Source of the DNA: Planctomyces sp.
GTDB taxonomy: Bacteria > Planctomycetota > Planctomycetia > Planctomycetales > Planctomycetaceae
Length of the DNA stretch: 11,479 nt
Direction of reading: 5' to 3'
Assembly: GCA_005809115.1 (NCBI GenBank)
Contig: SYLK01000050.1
Span: forward strand, 1-11,479
This document shows positions 1 through 5,758 of the stretch, one piece after another. A program made the translations under genes and the position numbers. Positions within the stretch are counted from its first letter, which is position 1. Each line of letters starts with the position of its first letter. Below the pieces are notes generated by a model that saw only the letters and a program-made list of their open reading frames with translations, made no database searches and was not told the origin of the DNA.

Positions 1-2
1 CG

Positions 3-497
3 GCGGTGCTGACAGGCCCGGACGGAGATCTGGTCGGCAGGTATCGGAAGGTGGTCCTGCCGCGGACGGAGATTGAAGACGGCCTGACGCCTGGCAGCGA
101 TTATCCGGTCTTCCAGACGCGTTTTGGCAAGGTCGGCATGATGATCTGTTACGATGGCTTTTTCCCGGAAGTGGCTCGTCGACTGAGCAATGCCGGAGCC
201 GAAGTGATCGCATGGCCGGTGTGGGGCTGCAATCCTCTGCTGGCGCAGGCGCGGGCCTGCGAGAATCACGTGTGGCTGGTCAGCAGCACTTATACGGATG
301 CATCGTCCCGCTGGATGATCTCAGCCGTTTTCGACCATTCCGGCATTCCGGTGGCGCAGGCGACAGAATTCGGGACGGTGGCGGTGCATGAAGTGGATCT
401 GGCGCAGCCTCTGTACTGGCAGAGTCTGGGTGACTTCCGGGCACAGATTGAACACCATCGGCCACCTGACGTGGATGATCTGCCACGGCAGAAGTAA
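3..497 (+). CDS. Carbon-nitrogen hydrolase (nitrilase superfamily), C-terminal part
   Basis: The gene is cut by the left edge; the frame is already open at base 3 and the GTG at base 6 is probably internal. Members of this superfamily hydrolyse non-peptide C-N bonds (amides, carbamoyl groups, nitriles) with a Glu-Lys-Cys triad. Counting from the GTG codon, the segment GRYRKVVLP carries the expected catalytic Lys (residue 15) and VGMMICYDGFFPEVAR carries the catalytic Cys (residue 48) in the classic ICYD..FPE setting. The motif ARACENHVWLVSS after it matches the conserved substrate-pocket region. The catalytic Glu and the N-terminal beta strands lie outside the window, consistent with about 160 of the usual 260-300 residues being present. 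The substrate cannot be read from this fragment; amidase, N-carbamoyl hydrolase and omega-amidase are all possible. The next gene is 278 bp away, so there is no sign of an operon to the right. Confidence 0.88.
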   Translation, partial: AVLTGPDGDLVGRYRKVVLPRTEIEDGLTPGSDYPVFQTRFGKVGMMICYDGFFPEVARRLSNAGAEVIAWPVWGCNPLLAQARACENHVWLVSSTYTDASSRWMISAVFDHSGIPVAQATEFGTVAVHEVDLAQPLYWQSLGDFRAQIEHHRPPDVDDLPRQK

Positions 498-673
498 GGA
501 CCGGCCAGGAAATCAGTGGAACAAACTCAGGAAGACTTCGGCCGCATGAATCCTGCGCCTCGAATGCGGATTCGCTCGATCAGTTCATCAGCTGGCCGAT
601 GATTTCATGCAGCAATTTTACGTTCAAAACGAAACATTCAGGTCCAGCCGCTGTCACACACCAGCGTGATTCC

Positions 674-701
674 GGTCAGGGGGCGCTGCGCTTCCCTGAC
701 C
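674..701. other. Perfect 8-bp inverted repeat between hydrolase and sigma factor
   Basis: GGTCAGGG at 674-681 pairs with CCCTGACC at 694-701 around a 12-nt loop, and two extra G-T pairs are possible inside. An A/T-rich stretch follows (AAAATTTGTT, then TTTTTT at 720-725), but no T tract sits directly behind the stem, so a factor-independent terminator for the hydrolase is only one reading. It could equally be a leader structure of the sigma factor gene, 75 bp downstream. Stems of this size with a free choice of loop are expected a couple of times by chance in a window this long. Nothing else is evident in 498-775. Confidence 0.35.
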
Positions 702-775
702 AGAAAATTTGTTCAACTGATTTTTTGGCCGGTCCTGACCTGTCCCGTTGTTGAGGTCTTCCTGCAGCGATTTTC

Positions 776-1396
776 ATGTCTGAAGCTTACACCGACGATG
801 ATCTGCGAATGATCCGGCTGCAGGAGGGCGACGGCGGCGCCTTCGAGGAGATTCTGGCCGCATGGCAGCGTCCGCTGTTTTTTTTCTTTCTGCGGAACAC
901 GCGCGATGAGCAGCTGGCGGAAGACCTGGTGCAGGACACACTGCTGCGGCTGTTCCGTCGGGCCTGGGATTATCTGCCGACCGGGCGCTTTCCCGGCTGG
1001 CTGTTTCGGATTGCGCACAATCTGCTGATTGACCATACGCGGCGAAGAACGAATGACGTGCTGATCCGCAGTCTCCGCGCGGCGGACTGTCGCGGTGAAC
1101 TCGAAGGCTATGACCCGCTGGTCGGTATTTCAGCGCGCCTGACTTCGGTGCATGTCATCGCCGAGCAGCGGGAACTTGCTCAGGTTGTGGATGAGCTGCT
1201 GCTGCAGCTGCCGAGCGAACAGCGCCTGACGTTTACGCTGCACCACTATCATTCGCTGACACTGGGAGAGGTGGCTGACGCCATGGCGGCCACACTGCCG
1301 ACAACCAAGGGGCGTCTGCGGCTGGCCAGAGAGAAGCTGCGTCGGCTGCTGGCATGTCGTGGATTCGTGGCAGAACCTCTTTCGGAAAGTTCGTGA
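776..1396 (+). CDS. ECF-type RNA polymerase sigma factor (sigma-70 family)
   Basis: At 206 residues this is a two-domain group IV (ECF) sigma factor, which directs RNA polymerase to a dedicated promoter set. The sigma-2 domain covers about residues 20-92: EDLVQDTLLRLFRRAW (49-64) is the conserved region 2.2 helix, and FPGWLFRIAHNLLIDHTRRR (72-91) is the region 2.3/2.4 part that melts and reads the -10 element. The sigma-4 domain covers about 138-193, with LPSEQR, then a helix-turn-helix around SLTLGEVADAMAATLPTTKGRLRLAREKLRRLL that reads the -35 element. The linker (92-137) has no extra domain, and no C-terminal extension is present. The ATG at 776 gives a full sigma-2 domain; no Shine-Dalgarno site is evident. 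No anti-sigma factor gene is adjacent: the next gene, 107 bp on, is PspA-like. A run of eight T (878-885) encodes part of the FFFF stretch at residues 35-38. Confidence 0.92.
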   Translation: MSEAYTDDDLRMIRLQEGDGGAFEEILAAWQRPLFFFFLRNTRDEQLAEDLVQDTLLRLFRRAWDYLPTGRFPGWLFRIAHNLLIDHTRRRTNDVLIRSLRAADCRGELEGYDPLVGISARLTSVHVIAEQRELAQVVDELLLQLPSEQRLTFTLHHYHSLTLGEVADAMAATLPTTKGRLRLAREKLRRLLACRGFVAEPLSESS

Positions 1397-1503
1397 TCCG
1401 TCCGTACGTCTGCTGCGTTCCCTGCTGAAACCCGTGGACTGTTCCGCAGTATCAGTCACTCTCCTGCACTCAGCTGTTTCGGATCTTCAGAGAATCCTTC
1501 GTC

Positions 1504-2049
1504 ATGCCTTACTTCAGCCGTCTCACTGACATCGTGACCTGCAACCTGACGGAAATTCTGAGTGCCGCCGTGGATCCGGCACTCACGCTGCGTGAGATCA
1601 TGGCGGAAATGCACGAAGGCCTGGCCGCCTGTCGACGCAGCGTCAGAACGTCGCAGGGAAATCATGACCGCCTGAGTCGTGAGATTGCGGTGCATCGGGA
1701 ACAGGCAGCCCGCTGGGTGGCTGATGCCAGAACGGCACTGTCGTCGGGGGACGAAGCCGCGGCCCGCGAATGCCTCACCCGCAAAGTTGAACTGGAGAGC
1801 CTGATTGCCGGGCTGCAGCCGGAACAGGAGGCTGCGAATTCAACCTGCCAGCGCATGCTCCGGATTCAGAAGGCTCTGGAGGCACGTTATGCTGACGCGT
1901 CGCGGCGCCTGGCGGGACTGACTGGCAGTCCGGCTGGCGTCAGGCTGGAATCGGAAACGGCCGTTCATGCGGCGGCTGCGGCCGAACAGGATCGGCGCAG
2001 CGAGGTCGACGCGGAACTGGAAGCACTGCGCCGTCAGATGGGCGGCTGA
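1504..2049 (+). CDS. Short PspA/IM30 (Vipp1)-family membrane-stress protein
   Basis: The protein is 181 residues and almost wholly helical. Its start, MPYFSRLTDIVTCNLTEILS, followed by AVDPALTLREIMAEMHEGL, matches the PspA/IM30 pattern of an amphipathic membrane-binding helix, then a DP-containing turn and the first long hairpin helix. The central region (about 50-150) is charged and heptad-like, with the conserved A(R)ECLTRKVELES segment after a short turn. It ends in RRSEVDAELEALRRQMGG, similar to the usual C-terminal helix with an ELxxLK-like motif. PspA/IM30 proteins are related to ESCRT-III, polymerise on the cytoplasmic face of stressed membranes and limit proton leakage. Typical members have about 220 residues, so this one has shortened helices. 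The ATG at 1504 places the amphipathic helix at the N-terminus, as expected. The gene follows the ECF sigma factor by 107 bp; that spacer has only a weak ECF-like pair, GAAACC (1427-1432) and TATCA (1450-1454), spaced 17 nt. Family assignment is by pattern, without a database search. Confidence 0.75.
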   Translation: MPYFSRLTDIVTCNLTEILSAAVDPALTLREIMAEMHEGLAACRRSVRTSQGNHDRLSREIAVHREQAARWVADARTALSSGDEAAARECLTRKVELESLIAGLQPEQEAANSTCQRMLRIQKALEARYADASRRLAGLTGSPAGVRLESETAVHAAAAAEQDRRSEVDAELEALRRQMGG

Positions 2050-2166
2050 TGATCCGGCAGTCCCGGGCGTCCCCGGCCGCGCACGATCGGCTGCGCACTG
2101 TCGGTGGCGATGCCGGCCTGAGCCGACTGCCCGTATTTTTCTCCCCGGCAAGCGAGTGGACTCCGT

Positions 2167-2631
2167 ATGAATCGGATCATCTGCAGACCGGATCAGCTGG
2201 ATCTGGATTCTCCTGGTCGGCGCGACTACTGGGTGGCGCTGGAACACGACAGCATCTGGGGAGATCACCTGATTCCGCTGACCGTGTGGATCGGACCGGA
2301 GACGCAGTCCGGTCAGGGTCTGGTGGCGTTCGGTTCGAATCACGGGAACGAATACGAAGGTCCCGTGGCACTCAAGCGGCTGACTCGGGAAATCCGGCTG
2401 GAGGATGTGCGGGGCCGCATTATTTTCCTGCCGGTCCTGAATCCGGCGGCATTTCGGGCGGGAACTCGGGAGAGCACACTGGATGACCGGGTCAACATGA
2501 ATCGGGCTTTCGTCGACGGCGCCGGTGTCACTCCGTCTCTGGGGGGAATTACCCATCGAATAGCGGCGTTTGTTCGTCAGTATCTGTGGCCCCGAGTGCA
2601 CGTGGTACTGGACCTGATTTCCGTCGGATGA
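2167..2631 (+). pseudogene. Truncated AstE/AspA-type (M14 superfamily) zinc hydrolase
   Basis: The 154-residue frame contains the N-terminal half of a succinylglutamate desuccinylase/aspartoacylase-like zinc hydrolase. Visible signatures are GLVAFGSNHGNEYEGP (51-66), with the zinc ligands His59 and Glu62, then LPVLNPAAFRAGTRES and DDRVNMNRAF, which match the conserved N-A/R and D-x-N-x-N-R substrate-binding segments. The family next has a DLHSGG motif whose His is the third zinc ligand. Here the same place reads DLISVG, directly followed by TGA, so His is replaced by Ile151 and everything after it is lost. Family members usually have about 300-350 residues. I find no continuation in the other forward frames after 2631, which suggests deletion or replacement of the 3' half rather than a single frameshift. 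The ATG at 2167 is the start supported by the frame; there is no clear ribosome site. A catalytically dead short protein is possible but less likely than a decayed gene. Confidence 0.7.
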
Positions 2632-2647
2632 GGGCAGGGGACGATCT

Positions 2648-2690
2648 GACCTGCGAGAAACAGGTCGCAATCTCCGGAAATCCTTTCTCG
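2648..2690 (+). other. Hairpin with pseudoknot-capable loop upstream of Rieske gene
   Basis: GACCTG (2648-2653) and CAGGTC (2661-2666) form a perfect 6-bp stem. The complete 7-nt loop between them, CGAGAAA (2654-2660), is perfectly complementary to TTTCTCG at 2684-2690, 17 nt behind the stem. This geometry allows an H-type pseudoknot or two alternative hairpins. It lies about 180 nt before the Rieske start codon and just after the stop of the truncated hydrolase. Whether it is transcribed is unknown, and I know of no named RNA family that it matches. Confidence 0.3.
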
Positions 2691-2752
2691 TAAATGCAGA
2701 AGTCCTGGAGAATGGTTGCCACAGGTTCCGTGAGTTTCTCAAATGGGGCCAT
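2648..2752 (-). other. Coding-like fragment behind the broken hydrolase, unidentified
   Basis: On the minus strand an ATG at 2752-2750 opens a 35-codon stretch that includes FCIYEKGFPEIATCFSQV. Its amino-acid mix (aromatic and acidic residues, two Cys) is unlike the Arg/Pro/Ser-rich shadows typical of this window. The frame continues to 2549, but beyond about 2640 it merely reads antisense to the hydrolase. I do not recognise the protein. It may be the remnant of a gene brought in when the hydrolase lost its 3' half, or it may be chance. The same bases also form a hairpin with a loop complementary to downstream sequence, so a coding and an RNA explanation compete here. Confidence 0.25.
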
Positions 2753-2809
2753 TGCATCGTGACGGCCGCGGCTTCGGCCTGTTGCCTTCGCATCCCGACG
2801 CCTGAATCT

Positions 2810-2821
2810 GGTTGCGCAACC
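2810..2821. promoter_or_regulatory. 12-bp perfect palindrome upstream of Rieske gene
   Basis: GGTTGCGCAACC is a perfect palindrome centred about 52 bp before the proposed Rieske ATG, a position suitable for an operator of a dimeric regulator. By chance about three 12-bp palindromes are expected in a random sequence of this length, so only its location makes it notable. No convincing -35/-10 pair could be placed next to it. Confidence 0.25.
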
Positions 2822-2867
2822 CGCCTCAGACTTCCTGCCGGTTGTTTTCCTTCCCGTGAGCATACTC

Positions 2868-3524
2868 ATGTCTGCACATGACTCGTCGTCACAGCCGTCG
2901 GCTGATGAGAATTCCGACTCCGCACCCTGTCAGGTATCCCAGCCTGTGCGGCGCAGCGCCGTTGTGCATCTGCTGACGGCGGCAGTAAGTTTTGTGATCG
3001 TGGGCATACCGTCGGCAATCGCGGGGTTGTTTTTCCTGGATCCGCTGCTGCGGAAGCGGGGTGTCCGAGCAGCTGGCGGGACGGCCACCGCAGCGGCCAG
3101 AAAGGACGAGGCCGGATTCATCCGGCTGAGTGTTTCGGGGGCGGTTCTGCCGCATGACGGAACGCCGGTTCTGGTGACGGTGCAGGACGATATCGAGGAT
3201 GCCTGGAACTATTTCCGGGATGTTCCCGTGGGCAGTGTGTGGCTCAGGAAGAGTGCTGACGGGCGCATTACTGCCCTGCACTCGGTCTGTCCCCATCTGG
3301 GATGTTCCGTCAACTACCGTCAGAGCGCCGGCGACTTTTACTGTCCCTGTCACACCAGCGCTTTTGCACTGGATGGTCAGAAGACGAACCAGATTCCGCC
3401 GCGAAACATGGATTCGCTGGAGGTGTCGATTCGCACGGACGGTCGGGAGGATCCGGCGGGCGCTGAGATCTGGGTGAAGTTTCAGAACTTCCGCAAGGGT
3501 GTGTCGGAAAAGACGCCGCAGTGA
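2868..3524 (+). CDS. Rieske iron-sulfur protein of a cytochrome bc complex
   Basis: This 218-residue protein carries the [2Fe-2S] cluster that accepts the first electron from quinol at the Qo site. After a polar N-terminus, an RR pair (28-29) precedes one membrane segment (about 32-57, HLLTAAVSFVIVGIPSAIAG), fitting the Tat-dependent signal anchor usual for Rieske subunits. The globular domain carries CPHLGC (141-146) and CPCH (159-162), which give the Cys/His/Cys/His ligands and the disulfide pair. The motif continues TSAF: the Ser that hydrogen-bonds the cluster is kept, but the position of the Tyr of high-potential mitochondrial-type proteins is Phe166. The C-terminal PPRNMDSLEV matches the family's proline loop region. 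I take the ATG at 2868; a GTG at 2856 in the same frame would add only four residues. The cytochrome b/c gene starts 115 bp downstream, so the two are probably cotranscribed. Confidence 0.92.
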   Translation: MSAHDSSSQPSADENSDSAPCQVSQPVRRSAVVHLLTAAVSFVIVGIPSAIAGLFFLDPLLRKRGVRAAGGTATAAARKDEAGFIRLSVSGAVLPHDGTPVLVTVQDDIEDAWNYFRDVPVGSVWLRKSADGRITALHSVCPHLGCSVNYRQSAGDFYCPCHTSAFALDGQKTNQIPPRNMDSLEVSIRTDGREDPAGAEIWVKFQNFRKGVSEKTPQ

Positions 3525-3639
3525 AAATGGCCGGATCAGTCAAAGTTTGTCCTTCTCCCGGGCGTGGCCGCGCTGCAGGACGGCTGCCGAGCGGATCACC
3601 ACACCGCTGGCCGGAAGAAATCACAGGATGCGGAACAGC

Positions 3640-5628
3640 ATGAATTCATTTGTCAACTGGCTCGATCATCGCACGGGTTTCCGGCAGTTGCTGCATGAGG
3701 CGCTCTATGAGCGAGTTCCCGGGGGGGCGCGCTGGCGCTATGTATGGGGCAGTACGCTGGTGTTTACGTTTGTGATTCAGGCCATCTCGGGGCTGATGTT
3801 ATGGACCGCCTACAGCCCCAGCACCCGCACGGCATGGGAAAGTGTCTTTTATATTCAGCATGAGATGTATCTGGGCAGTGTCGTCCGCGGAATTCACCAC
3901 TTTGCGGCGCAGGCTATGGTGGAGCTGATGGCAATTCACCTGGTGCAGGTGATCATTGACGGGGCGTACCGGGCGCCGCGTGAAGTGAACTTCTGGCTGG
4001 GCATCATTCTGATGCAGATTGTGCTGGGGCTGTCACTGACGGGTTACCTGCTGCCGTGGGACCAGAAGGGGTATTATGCCACACAGGTGACAACCAATAT
4101 CATGAGCGCGACCACGGTCGTCGGGCCGCAGGTGCAGGTGCTGGCACAGGGTGGAACGAGCTATGGTCACCTGACGCTGACGCGGTTTTTTGCCATGCAT
4201 GCAGGGATTCTTCCGGCGCTGCTGATCGGCTTCCTGGCGCTGCACATCTGCATGTTTCGCCGGCATGGGCTGACGGTCCACGATCCGGCCTACGCACCGG
4301 ACACTTGGTTCTGGCCGGATCAGGTTCTGCGGGATGCGATTGCCTGCCTCGCCGTTCTGGCGGTCGTTCTGCTCCTGGCCGTTTTCCGGGGAGCCGAACT
4401 GAGTGCCCCGGCGGATCCTGCGACGATGTTCGACGCAGCGCGTCCGGAATGGTATTTCCTGTTTCTCTTCCGTTTTCTGAAGTTCCACGCGGTCGAATCG
4501 CTGGGACTGGCCGTCGCCGCGATCATAATTCCCGGGATTCTGATGGGGATCCTGACGGTGATGCCCCTGACGGCGAGTATTCTGGGGGCTGCCGGGCATT
4601 CACTGAACAAGGCGTTCACGTGGATCATGACGATCGGAATCGTGGGACTTACCGGACTGGCGATGTACGAGGATGCCACCGACACGGACCATCAGGCAGC
4701 ACTGGCGGAAGCCCATCGCGATGCCGGGCGTGCCAGAGAACTGGCGTCGGGACCGGACAAGATTCCGGTTGAAGGTGCTGCCTCGCTGCTGCGACAGGAC
4801 CCATTCACTCAGGGACCCCGTCTGTTCGCCCGTCACTGCTCCAGTTGTCATCGGTATCAGGGACATGACGGCCGTGGTTCCCTGGTCACGGAATTCAGTG
4901 ACGCAGCCGGCAAGCAGACGTCGGCCATAGTTGCCCCCACAGCGGTGGACCTGTCCGGCTTCGGGAGTCGCGAATGGATGCGGTCCGTCGTCGTCGACTA
5001 CCGCGGTCATTTCGCCTGGCTGAAGAATGCCGGCTGGTATCAGCAGGCCCGGGAAAAACAGGCGGCGGGCGAGGCCGTCAGTTTGATTGATCCGGACAAC
5101 TCGGAGATGGCAGACTGGTCGGGAGACGCTGCCGCAGTCAGTTCGCCGGAGAACGCAGAGAATCTCACAGCTCTGGTCGAGTTCCTGGCGGCGGAGGCCG
5201 GGCATGGAGGCATCGGGATCGATCAGGCGCTGGCGGAGAAGGGCCGGTCCGTGGCGTTGAACGGAACGTGGGCTGGCGGCGCGGCAGGGACTTCCTGCGC
5301 CAGCTGCCATTCCACACTTGGGAATGCCTTCACGCCTGTTTCCGATGACGCCGCTGACGGCTATCCCACGCTCGCCGGATACGCGTCAGCGGCCTGGCTG
5401 CGAGACTTCATCCGGCATCCGAATGCGAAGCGGCACTACGGCAGCAAAAACCAGATGCCCGAGTATTCACCGCAGCAGCTGAGTGATCCTGAACTGGATC
5501 TGCTGGTTCGCTGGATGACGCACGATTATGCCCCGACCACAGTGGCTGAGTATGCGGACCGGCTGGAATTGATCAGGGCCGCCATCCCGACGGCCCCTGC
5601 TCCGGAACCGACGTCGCAGCCGAAATAA
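3640..5628 (+). CDS. Cytochrome b (b6/subunit IV fusion) with C-terminal di-heme cytochrome c
   Basis: This 662-residue protein joins the two electron-carrying membrane subunits of a bc complex. Residues from about 20 to 380 hold seven membrane helices: four b6-like, three subunit-IV-like. Heme b ligands are His86/His100 in helix B (13 residues between them) and His187/His202 in helix D (14 between, the b6-type spacing). The Qo motif PEWY is at 269-272. The b6 Cys that binds an extra heme is Val here (RYVWGS), so no covalent heme in the membrane part is indicated. After helix 7 come two heme c sites, CSSCH (400-404) and CASCH (553-557), with Met490 and Met606 (KNQMPEYSP) as candidate axial ligands. 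The c domains should face the periplasm and replace a separate cytochrome c1 or f. The open frame begins at 3499 inside the Rieske gene, but MNSFVNWLDHRTGFRQLL fits the usual N-terminus; ATG 3628 is the alternative start. It follows the Rieske gene and ends before a strong terminator. Confidence 0.92.
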   Translation: MNSFVNWLDHRTGFRQLLHEALYERVPGGARWRYVWGSTLVFTFVIQAISGLMLWTAYSPSTRTAWESVFYIQHEMYLGSVVRGIHHFAAQAMVELMAIHLVQVIIDGAYRAPREVNFWLGIILMQIVLGLSLTGYLLPWDQKGYYATQVTTNIMSATTVVGPQVQVLAQGGTSYGHLTLTRFFAMHAGILPALLIGFLALHICMFRRHGLTVHDPAYAPDTWFWPDQVLRDAIACLAVLAVVLLLAVFRGAELSAPADPATMFDAARPEWYFLFLFRFLKFHAVESLGLAVAAIIIPGILMGILTVMPLTASILGAAGHSLNKAFTWIMTIGIVGLTGLAMYEDATDTDHQAALAEAHRDAGRARELASGPDKIPVEGAASLLRQDPFTQGPRLFARHCSSCHRYQGHDGRGSLVTEFSDAAGKQTSAIVAPTAVDLSGFGSREWMRSVVVDYRGHFAWLKNAGWYQQAREKQAAGEAVSLIDPDNSEMADWSGDAAAVSSPENAENLTALVEFLAAEAGHGGIGIDQALAEKGRSVALNGTWAGGAAGTSCASCHSTLGNAFTPVSDDAADGYPTLAGYASAAWLRDFIRHPNAKRHYGSKNQMPEYSPQQLSDPELDLLVRWMTHDYAPTTVAEYADRLELIRAAIPTAPAPEPTSQPK

Positions 5629-5677
5629 CTCCGATCTGAAGAGTCGCCCGCAGCCCCGATGATAGTAAGAACGCCTG

Positions 5678-5757
5678 ACAAAACCGGGACTGGCTCCCGC
5701 GAGTGTCCAGAAAACGCTGGAGAAACTGTCAGGGAAGGGTGCCTGTCCCGGTTTTGT
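5678..5757. terminator. Bidirectional terminator between convergent genes
   Basis: Left arm 5678-5694 (ACAAAACCGGGACTGGC) and right arm 5741-5757 (GCCTGTCCCGGTTTTGT) pair at 16 of 17 positions, with a 46-nt loop. On the plus strand the right arm runs into TTTTGTTTT, a proper U tract for ending the Rieske-cytochrome b/c transcript 50-130 nt after its stop. On the minus strand the stem begins right behind the DUF1501 stop codon (5761-5759), and the T run at 5684-5679 is the reverse-direction tract. The long loop is unusual for a classic intrinsic terminator, but the A-stem-T symmetry is typical of shared convergent ones. Confidence 0.75.
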
Positions 5758-5758
5758 T

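Noticed and set aside
1840..2793. 317-codon minus-strand open frame opposite the PspA-like and hydrolase genes
   Set aside because: Its product is Arg/Pro/Ser-rich without any motif, while the plus strand carries recognisable family signatures. Long antisense frames are common in GC-rich genes.
3499..3639. Upstream extension of the cytochrome b/c gene to the GTG at 3499
   Set aside because: It would overlap the Rieske gene and add an Arg/Ser-rich leader without similarity to cytochrome b; MNSFVNWLDHRTG is the normal N-terminus.
4056..4772. 238-codon plus-strand frame inside the cytochrome b gene
   Set aside because: It is an out-of-frame reading of the cytochrome b region, which has heme ligands and PEWY in the correct frame.
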